57,204 bases of DNA, taken from assembly GCA_003216195.1 (NCBI GenBank), contig QCJF01000009.1:1-57204 (forward strand), in the 5' to 3' direction. Positions 46,261 through 53,790 of this stretch are shown here, piece after piece. Both the position numbers and the translations under genes were made by a program. The DNA comes from Pelagibacteraceae bacterium AG-404-P08 (lineage in GTDB: Bacteria; Pseudomonadota; Alphaproteobacteria; HIMB59). Position 1 is the first letter of the stretch; every line of letters starts with the position of its first letter. The notes under the pieces are model-generated. The model searched no databases. It was not told the origin of the DNA and saw nothing but the letters and a program-made list of their open reading frames with translations.

Positions 46261-47364
46261 ATGATTAAGTACTTATTTTTTCTAATTTTAATATTGAGCT
46301 CTCCTCTGTATTCACACGAAATTAAACCCGCGGTGATGGATATTACCATTATTGAAGGAAATGCATCAATCGAATTTAAATTAAATGCAGAAACTGTTCT
46401 TTCTGAAATTGATGCCTCTTTATATCAGGATACCAACGACTCACCTCAATCTCAAAAATATGATGCGTTACGGGCCCTTTCCACTGAAGAAGTAGAGAAA
46501 ATGGTCATAGAAAATGAAAACAAATTTACAGATAAGATTAAAATCAATATCGGAGATGAAACTATTCCTCTTTCTTTAAGAAATGTAGATACTTTTCAAG
46601 AAACTAACGATGAATTTCCCAGAGATACAACTTTAAACATGGGTTTTGAAATAAAAGATGAGTCTTTTACCATTCAATTTGAAAAAGAATTGGGTCCCGT
46701 GGTAATTAGACATTTTGAGGATTTATCAAAAGAATCTGTTTTATTTACAACTTATTTACAACCTGCTGAAAGATCATCACTCATATCCCAACAGACACGA
46801 TCTTCAGCTTTTAGTACAACAATTGAATATTTAGTTTTAGGGATAGAGCATATTGTTCCTAAGGGACTTGACCATATCTTGTTCATAATAGGTATCTTTT
46901 TTTACGCCATCAAATTTAAACCTTTATTACTTCAAGTCACAATGTTTACAGTTGCACATTCGATCACACTTATTCTAGCTAGTTTTAATTTAATTTTTAT
47001 ACCGGCTACTATTGTTGAACCATTAATAGCATTGTCTATAAGCTATGTTGCAATTGAGAATATATTTCAAAGACGTTCAACTTTACTTCGGTATTTAATA
47101 ATTTTTATTTTTGGATTAATTCATGGTTTAGGTTTTGCGTTTGTGCTGGGAGATATTGGGTTAAATACTAGTCAACTTGTTTTAAGTTTAATCTCATTTA
47201 ACATTGGTGTAGAAATAGCACAGATAGCAATTATTATCTTAGCATCAATTATCTTTATAATACCTTCACGTCAAAGTTGGTATAGAGTATTTTTGCAAAT
47301 TCCTATTTCGATTATAATTTCAATGATTGGTTTATATTGGTTTATTGAAAGGGTATTCTTTTAA
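46261..47364 (+). CDS. HupE/UreJ-family membrane protein
   Basis: 367 residues from the ATG at 46261; an ORF upstream of it lies inside the divergent gene. A signal peptide (about 1-19, ending SPLYS before HEIKPAV) precedes a periplasmic domain to about 190. The membrane domain has HIVPKGLDHILF (about 201-212), FTVAHSITLIL (about 234-244) and HGLGFAFVLG (about 287-296), the His-rich helices of HupE/UreJ transporters, which move nickel or cobalt. At least six hydrophobic helices are seen. Confidence 0.82.
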   Translation: MIKYLFFLILILSSPLYSHEIKPAVMDITIIEGNASIEFKLNAETVLSEIDASLYQDTNDSPQSQKYDALRALSTEEVEKMVIENENKFTDKIKINIGDETIPLSLRNVDTFQETNDEFPRDTTLNMGFEIKDESFTIQFEKELGPVVIRHFEDLSKESVLFTTYLQPAERSSLISQQTRSSAFSTTIEYLVLGIEHIVPKGLDHILFIIGIFFYAIKFKPLLLQVTMFTVAHSITLILASFNLIFIPATIVEPLIALSISYVAIENIFQRRSTLLRYLIIFIFGLIHGLGFAFVLGDIGLNTSQLVLSLISFNIGVEIAQIAIIILASIIFIIPSRQSWYRVFLQIPISIIISMIGLYWFIERVFF

Positions 47365-47918
47365 AAATTTATTTTAATAGTGCCAAGAACTGATAGAGAT
47401 TTATCTGTTATCACCATTTCTCCTGAACTTGGATAATAATCAAGAAAACCTCCAACAATTACATAATGGGTTACAAAAATTAAATTACCTTGACTGTCGT
47501 CCCAATTTTTAATGAATTGATTTAATTCATACATTTGTTTTGAATGGTTTTTTTGATAATCAGCTGAAAATGTTGAATTTAAGGCACTTAAACTCTCAAA
47601 ATTTCCAAATGCAAGACGAGCGGTTTCTTTGCAGCGACACCATTCGCTGGAATAAACAGAGTCTATTGGAATAGAATATTTAGAAAATAATATACCCATT
47701 CGTTTAGATTGATTAATTCCTTGTTCATTTAAATTTCTTTGTGTTGAACAATCGTATAATTCAAAATTATTGGGATCACCGCCTCCGGGAGCATATGCAT
47801 GACGAATAAAAACTACTTTGCCACCCTCTTTTAATAATTCCCAACTTGTTGTTTCATCAGATAAAGAACTAAATGTAAAAAATATAGAAATTAAGAAAAT
47901 TAAATTAATAATTTTCAT
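47361..47918 (-). CDS. Periplasmic histidine phosphatase family protein
   Basis: 185 residues with a likely signal peptide (about 1-19). VVFIRHAYAPGGGD (about 35-48) is the phosphohistidine motif, here RHA rather than RHG; SSEWCRCKETA (about 93-103) supplies the second Arg and VTHYVIVGGF the second His (about 150-159). The family includes phosphoglycerate-mutase-like and acid phosphatases; substrate unknown. Its start overlaps the stop of the cyclotransferase-like gene (ATGA), so it belongs to the pxpA transcript. Its stop shares TTAA with the HupE-like gene. Confidence 0.82.
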   Translation of the reverse strand: MKIINLIFLISIFFTFSSLSDETTSWELLKEGGKVVFIRHAYAPGGGDPNNFELYDCSTQRNLNEQGINQSKRMGILFSKYSIPIDSVYSSEWCRCKETARLAFGNFESLSALNSTFSADYQKNHSKQMYELNQFIKNWDDSQGNLIFVTHYVIVGGFLDYYPSSGEMVITDKSLSVLGTIKINF

Positions 47919-48412
47919 TGTTGAGAGAGGTATTGATGATATGCCTGCTTTTTTACGTCATTCCAATATTGATCTGCCTCTTCAGCTGTATATTTTCCGT
48001 AAAGTTGCATCCAGAGATCGGTTGTCACTAAGGATAAAACCTCCTCTTTTTCTTTCCACTCATCATAGATCCAAGGGTCTAAAGAGGGCTCAACTCCTTT
48101 TTGTGAAAAATAATTGACCTCTTCATGAATTCCCCCTATGTCTATAATCATTGTTTTAGGAGAAAACTCTACATCCTCGAAAAAACGTATACGTGCTATA
48201 TCTTCTTCGGTTAATCCTTTAACCACTATACCTTCAACGCCAGAATAATTTTCACCGAAGATTATTACCGGGAAGTTTTCATTAATGACTAAACGCAATT
48301 CACTTTTTGGTGCAAAAGCTTTAGTTATTTTTAAGTGATCAGTTTTTCCTCCTATAACCTTCTTTAATATTGCAATAGAGCGAAGAGTGCCGTAAAAAAA
48401 ATAATTATTCAT
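47915..48412 (-). CDS. Gamma-glutamylcyclotransferase-like protein
   Basis: 165 residues of the AIG2/GGCT-like fold. FFYGTLRS (about 4-11) is the substrate-binding loop, and the Glu in RFFEDVEF (about 91-98) sits at the place of the catalytic acid of cyclotransferases. Members release 5-oxoproline from gamma-glutamyl amines, amino acids or glutathione, although other activities exist in the fold. It lies 7 bases after pxpA on the same strand, which makes 5-oxoproline release an attractive role. Confidence 0.8.
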   Translation of the reverse strand: MNNYFFYGTLRSIAILKKVIGGKTDHLKITKAFAPKSELRLVINENFPVIIFGENYSGVEGIVVKGLTEEDIARIRFFEDVEFSPKTMIIDIGGIHEEVNYFSQKGVEPSLDPWIYDEWKEKEEVLSLVTTDLWMQLYGKYTAEEADQYWNDVKKQAYHQYLSQQ

Positions 48413-48419
48413 TTTAGTC

Positions 48420-49196
48420 TTAGAAAAATTCTGGAAGAGCTGCTTTTTTTATCTTCATTTCATGAAGGAGTATGCAAATTTGTTCACAAATTTCAACACT
48501 ATTTGGCGTATCACTGTGAACACACACTGAATGAATGTTTGTTTTGAGAGTATTCCCATTACGTGAAATAATCCCTCCTTGTATAATCATGGCTTTTACA
48601 TGCTCCTTGGCGCTTCTAGGATCTGTTATCAAAGAGTCATTAATGGAACGAGGTGATAAAGTAGCATCATCTTCATAAGTGCGATCTGCAAAAATCTCAA
48701 GGGCGGTGGGTATGTTGCCATTCATACCGATTTTAGCAAGTTCACTTAAAGCAGGTGCAAGTAATATCATTGATGGGAAATTTTTTTTTAAAACATCTAC
48801 TATTTCACTAGAAAGGTCTTGGTCAACGCATGCCATATTACTCAAAGCTCCATGAAGCTTAACATGTGTTAATGGAAAATTAATATTAGAGGCAAGATTA
48901 TGCATAAACATTAATTGGTCTTTGACAATTTCCTGGATTAGTTTTTTGTTCCAATTAATTTTTGTGCGCCCAAAATTGTCTCTGTCTAAAAAAGAAATAT
49001 GTGCACCAACTGAAACACGTTTTGTTTTACAGTAACTTAGTGCTTTAAAAACAACGTCTTTTGACCCCCCATGATATAAACAGGAAAGATTAGCAGAGCT
49101 AATATTATTTATTAGCTGCGCATCAACAGTCTCAAAAAAACTATAGTCTTTTTCTGCGATATCAGAATTTAAATTAATTTTATTCAAATGCACCAA
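48420..49196 (-). CDS. pxpA: 5-oxoprolinase subunit A (LamB/YcsF family)
   Basis: 258 residues. Family landmarks are recognisable but divergent: INLNSDIAEKD (about 7-17) for the usual DLNxDxGE, SSANLSCLYHGG (about 33-44) for SANIACGFHAGD, GAHISFLDRDNFGR (about 62-75) for GAHPSYPDxxGFGRR, VKLHGALSN (about 108-116) for VKPHGALYN, and FADRTYEDDATLSPR (about 174-188), well conserved. With PxpBC it would cleave 5-oxoproline to glutamate using ATP. It is divergent from pxpB by 20 bases; the neighbouring genes support the call. Confidence 0.87.
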   Translation of the reverse strand: MVHLNKINLNSDIAEKDYSFFETVDAQLINNISSANLSCLYHGGSKDVVFKALSYCKTKRVSVGAHISFLDRDNFGRTKINWNKKLIQEIVKDQLMFMHNLASNINFPLTHVKLHGALSNMACVDQDLSSEIVDVLKKNFPSMILLAPALSELAKIGMNGNIPTALEIFADRTYEDDATLSPRSINDSLITDPRSAKEHVKAMIIQGGIISRNGNTLKTNIHSVCVHSDTPNSVEICEQICILLHEMKIKKAALPEFF

Positions 49197-49216
49197 AGTT
49201 ACATTATGATATTAGC

Positions 49217-49936
49217 GTGTATTTCAAAGGAATAAATTCTTATGGGGATCGGGGTTTAGTCTTAGATTTTGGAAATGAAACCTCAAAATCTATATCACAG
49301 GAGGTAAATGAGGCATTTATAAATATTTCAAACCTTAATCTTCAATCACTAAACATTATTCCCTCATTCAATAAAATAGTAGTAATTTTTGAAAATTCTA
49401 AAATTAGAGATCAAAACAAAGACAAAATTAGTATGAAAATGAAAGATACAAACCCTCAAACTAACAAAAAAGTCACTAAAACATGGGAAATACCAGCATG
49501 CTATAATGAAGATTTTGCTTTAGACATAAAGATCATCCAAAAACTTCACAAGATTACAAAAGAAGAGGTTATCAATCTTCACTCATCAGTTCGTTACTAT
49601 ACATATTATATAGGCTTCATGCCGGGGTTTCCATATTTAGGGGATATTCCCTCCCAATTAATCACACCGCGGTTAGCTACTCCAAGGGTAAAAATTCCTG
49701 CTAGATCCATTGGCATAGCAAAAAACCATACCTGTATATATCCAAAAGTTTCACCTGGAGGTTGGAATATAATTGGACAAATACCATTTGATATTTTTGA
49801 TTTACAAAGTTCTTACCCTTCCCTTTTTCTTCCGGGTGATGAAGTAAAATTTTACTCCGTATCACTTTCAGAGTTTGAAAAAATAAGAAAATATAATTTT
49901 TCATTAAATGAATTGATCAAAGAATACTCGTCATGA
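49217..49936 (+). CDS. pxpB: 5-oxoprolinase subunit B (KipI family)
   Basis: 239 residues. YIGFMPGFPYLGDIP (about 132-146) and TPRLATPRVKIPARSIGIA (about 151-169) are the KipI/PxpB signatures, followed by YPKVSPGGWNIIGQ (about 174-187) and LFLPGDEVKF. The start is GTG at 49217. It ends in an ATGA overlap with pxpC. The complex with PxpC and PxpA hydrolyses 5-oxoproline with ATP. Confidence 0.94.
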   Translation: MYFKGINSYGDRGLVLDFGNETSKSISQEVNEAFINISNLNLQSLNIIPSFNKIVVIFENSKIRDQNKDKISMKMKDTNPQTNKKVTKTWEIPACYNEDFALDIKIIQKLHKITKEEVINLHSSVRYYTYYIGFMPGFPYLGDIPSQLITPRLATPRVKIPARSIGIAKNHTCIYPKVSPGGWNIIGQIPFDIFDLQSSYPSLFLPGDEVKFYSVSLSEFEKIRKYNFSLNELIKEYSS

Positions 49937-50811
49937 ACTCAATCATAATCACTCGTGCAGGGACTCATTCAACGATTCAAGACTTTGGAAGATTTCAATA
50001 TCAGCACTTAGGAGTTTCACCAAGTGGAGCAATGGACCAAAGAATTATTACAGAGCTACATAAAATTATACCCAATCATCAAAATCAATTTCTAGAATTT
50101 GCTTATGTGGGACCTTCAATAAAAGTAAAAGAAGGATCTGTTAAGATTTGTGTTGGTGGTAATTGTAATATGAGTATTCAGAAAAATAACAACAGCCAGC
50201 TTGAGTGCCAGCCCTATAAGAGTATTAATTTATTTGAGGGCGATGAATTGATTATTCACAATACAATAGACTCAGTATATGGATACATAGCTTTTGAGCA
50301 TGGACTTGGGTTAGAGCCTTGTCTTAATAGCTACTCTACTGACACAAAAGCAGGAATAGGTTCGATTAATCGACCTTTAAATGATGAAGATATATTTCAC
50401 ATTAGCAAAGATGTAAGCTCTTGGGATCTTATCTCTATACCAAAACCTGATTTAGAAAAGGTAACCAATTTCAAGGTTTATCCAGGTCCTCAACTTCAAT
50501 ATTTCTCAGACAATACTCTACAATCTTTTATTAGCGGTGTTTTTACGATAACTAATCAAAGTGATCGAATGGGTATCAGGCTCAAAGGTGAGAGTCTCAT
50601 TAGTTCTAAATCTCATGATATTTTGTCTGAAGGAATATTACCTGGGTCTATTCAAGTGCCAAGTGATGGGCAACCCATTGTATTAATGCGGGACATTCCT
50701 TGTACTGGCGGGTATCCAAAAATTGCAATATTAAATGAAGTGGATATTTCAAGAATCTCTCAGCTCCCCCCTGAAACCAAAATCACCTTCGATTTACAAA
50801 CAATCTATTAG
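49933..50811 (+). CDS. pxpC: 5-oxoprolinase subunit C (KipA family)
   Basis: 292 residues, biotin-dependent-carboxyltransferase-like fold. It opens IIITRAGTHSTIQDFGRFQY (about 4-23), where the TIQDxGR motif is diagnostic, with GVSPSGAMDQ (about 27-36). YPGPQLQYF, TNQSDRMGIRLKGE (about 206-219) and LPGSIQVPSDGQPIVLMRD (about 236-254) are further signatures. It partners PxpB; no fusion with it is seen here. Confidence 0.95.
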   Translation: MNSIIITRAGTHSTIQDFGRFQYQHLGVSPSGAMDQRIITELHKIIPNHQNQFLEFAYVGPSIKVKEGSVKICVGGNCNMSIQKNNNSQLECQPYKSINLFEGDELIIHNTIDSVYGYIAFEHGLGLEPCLNSYSTDTKAGIGSINRPLNDEDIFHISKDVSSWDLISIPKPDLEKVTNFKVYPGPQLQYFSDNTLQSFISGVFTITNQSDRMGIRLKGESLISSKSHDILSEGILPGSIQVPSDGQPIVLMRDIPCTGGYPKIAILNEVDISRISQLPPETKITFDLQTIY

Positions 50812-50835
50812 CACAGATTTTATGTATAATTAAAA

Positions 50836-51573
50836 GTGAAAATCTCAAGTGTTCAAGATCTAATACCAATATCAAAAAATTCGAATAGCTCCATGTTATC
50901 AAGACAAGATGCACTGGAAAAATTCAATTCTTTTAACCCAGCACTCTATGCAAAGACAAGAAACTTTTTGAATGGACAAATTTCAAGATTATCAGCCCAT
51001 ATAAAATATGGAGTCATCACTAACAAAGAGCTCTATCAATGTATTCGAGACAAATATAATTTTGTTGAGAGTGAAAAGTTTATTCAAGAATTAGCATGGA
51101 GAGATTTTTGGAGAAGCTATGCGTACCATCATCCTGATCAACTATGGACAGATGTAGAAGAATATAAAACTGGATTTCAAGCTCAAGAATATCAAGATAA
51201 CTTGCCTGAGGATGTTATGTCAGCAACAACACCAACACAGATTATTAATATTTTCATCGAGCAACTCACTAGCACTGGGTACCTTCATAACCATGCACGT
51301 ATGTATTTGGCTTCTTATATTATTCACTTTAGAAGAGTGAAGTGGCAAGCTGGAGCGAAGTTTTTTATGAGTCATTTACTGGATGGAGATATTGCAAGTA
51401 ATAACTTCTCTTGGCAGTGGATCGCGAGTACCTTTGCAGGAAAACCTTATATATTTAATTTAGAAAATGTTCACAAATACTGTCACAAAAGCATAGACAT
51501 TATACCTGAGAAGAATAGAGAAATAGATGGCAGCTATGAAGAAATTAGCTCGAGGCTCTTTCCCAATTTATGA
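50836..51573 (+). CDS. Photolyase/cryptochrome FAD-binding domain protein (C-terminal half only)
   Basis: 245 residues corresponding to the helical FAD-binding domain of photolyases, without the N-terminal antenna domain. SRLSAHIKYG (50-59) is the FAD-contacting segment, ELAWRDFW (85-92) and TGYLHNHARM (147-156) follow, and DGDIASNNFSWQW (183-195) matches the highly conserved end of the pocket, including the last tryptophan(s) of the electron-transfer chain. The start is GTG at 50836, and no antenna domain could fit between it and pxpC. A separate gene resembling the missing domain overlaps its stop by 4 bases. Confidence 0.9.
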   Translation: MKISSVQDLIPISKNSNSSMLSRQDALEKFNSFNPALYAKTRNFLNGQISRLSAHIKYGVITNKELYQCIRDKYNFVESEKFIQELAWRDFWRSYAYHHPDQLWTDVEEYKTGFQAQEYQDNLPEDVMSATTPTQIINIFIEQLTSTGYLHNHARMYLASYIIHFRRVKWQAGAKFFMSHLLDGDIASNNFSWQWIASTFAGKPYIFNLENVHKYCHKSIDIIPEKNREIDGSYEEISSRLFPNL

Positions 51574-51965
51574 AGTTAATTTATTTATATGACGAGTTTA
51601 TGAGAGTACCAGCCGGTATTGAAGGTAATCCTGTTTACATCTTTGATGATACTTTAACTGAAGGCTATGAGCTTAGTGACAAAATCATTGAAAATAGATA
51701 CTTTTTAGCTAGAGAGGCAGGGGCTGAAATCTATAGAGGTAATACATATGAGATATTGCAAGAAATTCATAACCAAAACACCATATCCAAAATTATAACA
51801 AAATCTACTTTTAGACCTATTTACCAAAATTTATTTCAAAAATTAGGTGAAAAATATGATTTAGAGCAGTTACCCGATTACTTCTTATTGCATGAGAATT
51901 ATCTTCATCCAGCAAAAAGATTTTTTCAGTATTGGAACAAAATTAAGAAAAATTTAAAATATTAG
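51570..51965 (+). CDS. Small protein resembling a photolyase N-terminal domain
   Basis: 131 residues. The layout resembles a shortened photolyase alpha/beta antenna domain: KLIYLYDEFMRVP opening strand, PVYIFDDTL (about 21-29, like the PVxVFD strand), ENRYFLAREAGAEIYRGNTYEIL (about 41-63; R-x-FL then G-x-xxEIL), and LHENYLHPAKRFFQYWNKI (about 107-125), like the closing segment before the FAD domain. It overlaps the FAD-domain gene by ATGA, so the two halves of a photolyase appear in reversed order as two polypeptides. Homology is inferred from pattern, not proven. Confidence 0.6.
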   Translation: MKLIYLYDEFMRVPAGIEGNPVYIFDDTLTEGYELSDKIIENRYFLAREAGAEIYRGNTYEILQEIHNQNTISKIITKSTFRPIYQNLFQKLGEKYDLEQLPDYFLLHENYLHPAKRFFQYWNKIKKNLKY

Positions 51966-51967
51966 TC

Positions 51968-52168
51968 ATGGCTGAGAAATGCAAATATTGCGAGGGAGAG
52001 CTATCAGTCATGGATAGTGTGTATATTGAATCTGAAATTCGAACAGCTCCTAAGAAAGTTCAAAATTTAATTAAAAGTCATCATAATCTTGTCTGTTACA
52101 TGTGTTATAAAAAACTAAAAGCTATTAAAGTGATAAATACTGAAGATAAAAATAAAAAATTAAATTAG
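51968..52168 (+). CDS. Small CxxC-CxxC protein
   Basis: 66-residue protein with a Cys5-x2-Cys8 pair (EKCKYCEG) and a second pair near Cys43 and Cys46 (VCYMCYK), as in a zinc ribbon or knuckle. It is lysine-rich, without signal peptide or membrane segment. I do not recognise the family; it is not the DUF2256 zinc protein sometimes found next to cryptochromes. It starts 2 bases after the photolyase-N-like gene, and its stop overlaps the convergent acyl-CoA ligase gene. Confidence 0.65.
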   Translation: MAEKCKYCEGELSVMDSVYIESEIRTAPKKVQNLIKSHHNLVCYMCYKKLKAIKVINTEDKNKKLN

Positions 52169-53790
52169 AGATTTTTGACTGTTTCTCTTAACTCGTACTT
52201 TTGAATTTTACCAGTTGATGTTTTTGGTAAGACCTGAAATACAAAAGTTTTGGGCATTTTAAAACCAGCTAAGTGCTCTCTACAAAATTTCTTTAACTCA
52301 TCTTCTTCTACCGTTTGACCCTCAATTAATTCTATAAAAGCACAGGGTGTCTCACCCCATTTTTCATCAGGTCTAGCAACAACTGCTGCTAATGATACTG
52401 CAGGGTGCTTTGTAATAATATTTTCAATTTCTACAGATGATATATTTTCACCACCACTAATAATAATATCTTTTGAACGATCTTTAACTTGAATATATCC
52501 ACTAGGGTGCATTACTGCTAAGTCGCCCGAGTGAAACCATCCGCTTTTCATCGACTCTTTAGTAGCCTCTTCATTTTTATAGTACCCCATCATGACAGTA
52601 TTTCCTCGGATCATAATCTCCCCCATGGTTTTCCCATCGGAAGGAACAGGTTCAAGTGTTTCTGGGTTTATGACCGATACCATTTCTGTGTGTGGATAGC
52701 GAACCCCTTGATAGGCTTTTAGCTCAGATCGCTTTTCATCTGCTAAATTATCCCAGTCCTTATTCCAAGCACAATGAACGACATGGCCATAAGTTTCAGT
52801 CAGTCCATATACATGCATAACCTCAAAGCCTAAAGACTCCATTTTTTGAAGAATTGAACTAGGAGGCGGTGCACCAGCAGTCATAACATAAACTTTATTT
52901 TTCAGTGCTTTTTGATCATCTGAAGGGGCATTTGCTATCATATTTAATACGATAGGAGCACCTCCAAAATGAGTCACCTCATATTCATCGATTAATTCAA
53001 AAATTTCTTTAACAACTATATTTCGTATAAATATTACACGGGCATGGAGCATCGCCAAAGTCCATGGGTACCCCCAGCCATTACAGTGAAACATTGGTAC
53101 TGTATATAAATAGGTGAGCCGATTAGGCATATTCCATGCAGTGATACTTCCCATTGACATTAAATAGGACCCTCTGTGATGGTACACAACACCTTTTGGG
53201 TTTCCTGTTGTTCCAGATGTATAGTTCAGTGAAATAGCCTGCCACTCATCATCAGGTCTTATCCATTCAAACCCCTCATCACCTGTTTGCAGGAAACTTT
53301 CATACTCTAATTTCCCGATTGATGGAATATCTCCTAAACCTGCTTGTTTGTCATCAATATCAATAACGATGATCTCTCGGTTAACTTGAGCAATAGCGTC
53401 AATTGCTACATTGTGAAATTGTCGATCCACTATAAAAACTTTACAGTCACTATGATCTAGTATGTAAGCAACTGTTCTGGTGTCTAAACGAGTATTAATT
53501 GTGTTAACAACACCTCCTGTCATAGGAACAGAATAATGCGATTCAAATAATTCAGGAGTGTTTGCTGCCATAATAGAAACAACATCACCTTTGCCAATTC
53601 CAACTTTTGTTAAAGCACTGGCAAATCGAGTGCATCGATCGTAAACTTGTCTCCAAGAGTACTTTCTTTCTTTATATACTATGGCTTCATAGTCGGGGTA
53701 TACGTCTTTTATTCGATCAAGGAAACTTATGGGGGTTAAAGGAACAAAGTTTGCATCATTTTTATGCATTCCTTGTTCAAAATTATTCAT
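52165..53790 (-). CDS. Acyl-CoA ligase (AMP-dependent; DmdB/AAE-like)
   Basis: 541 residues, ANL-family adenylating enzyme making acyl-CoA from a carboxylic acid, ATP and CoA. P-loop YTSGTTGNPKG (190-200), the A5 motif VYGLTETYG (about 328-336), the A7 segment WFHSGDLA (about 418-425), hinge KDRSKDIIISGGENISS (about 434-450) and C-terminal Lys in STGKIQKYELR (about 527-537). The opening LTPISFLDRI is shared with medium-chain and DmdB-type (methylmercaptopropionate) ligases. The substrate is unresolved. Start overlaps the stop of the upstream beta-oxidation gene (TAATG). Confidence 0.88.
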   Translation of the reverse strand: MNNFEQGMHKNDANFVPLTPISFLDRIKDVYPDYEAIVYKERKYSWRQVYDRCTRFASALTKVGIGKGDVVSIMAANTPELFESHYSVPMTGGVVNTINTRLDTRTVAYILDHSDCKVFIVDRQFHNVAIDAIAQVNREIIVIDIDDKQAGLGDIPSIGKLEYESFLQTGDEGFEWIRPDDEWQAISLNYTSGTTGNPKGVVYHHRGSYLMSMGSITAWNMPNRLTYLYTVPMFHCNGWGYPWTLAMLHARVIFIRNIVVKEIFELIDEYEVTHFGGAPIVLNMIANAPSDDQKALKNKVYVMTAGAPPPSSILQKMESLGFEVMHVYGLTETYGHVVHCAWNKDWDNLADEKRSELKAYQGVRYPHTEMVSVINPETLEPVPSDGKTMGEIMIRGNTVMMGYYKNEEATKESMKSGWFHSGDLAVMHPSGYIQVKDRSKDIIISGGENISSVEIENIITKHPAVSLAAVVARPDEKWGETPCAFIELIEGQTVEEDELKKFCREHLAGFKMPKTFVFQVLPKTSTGKIQKYELRETVKNL

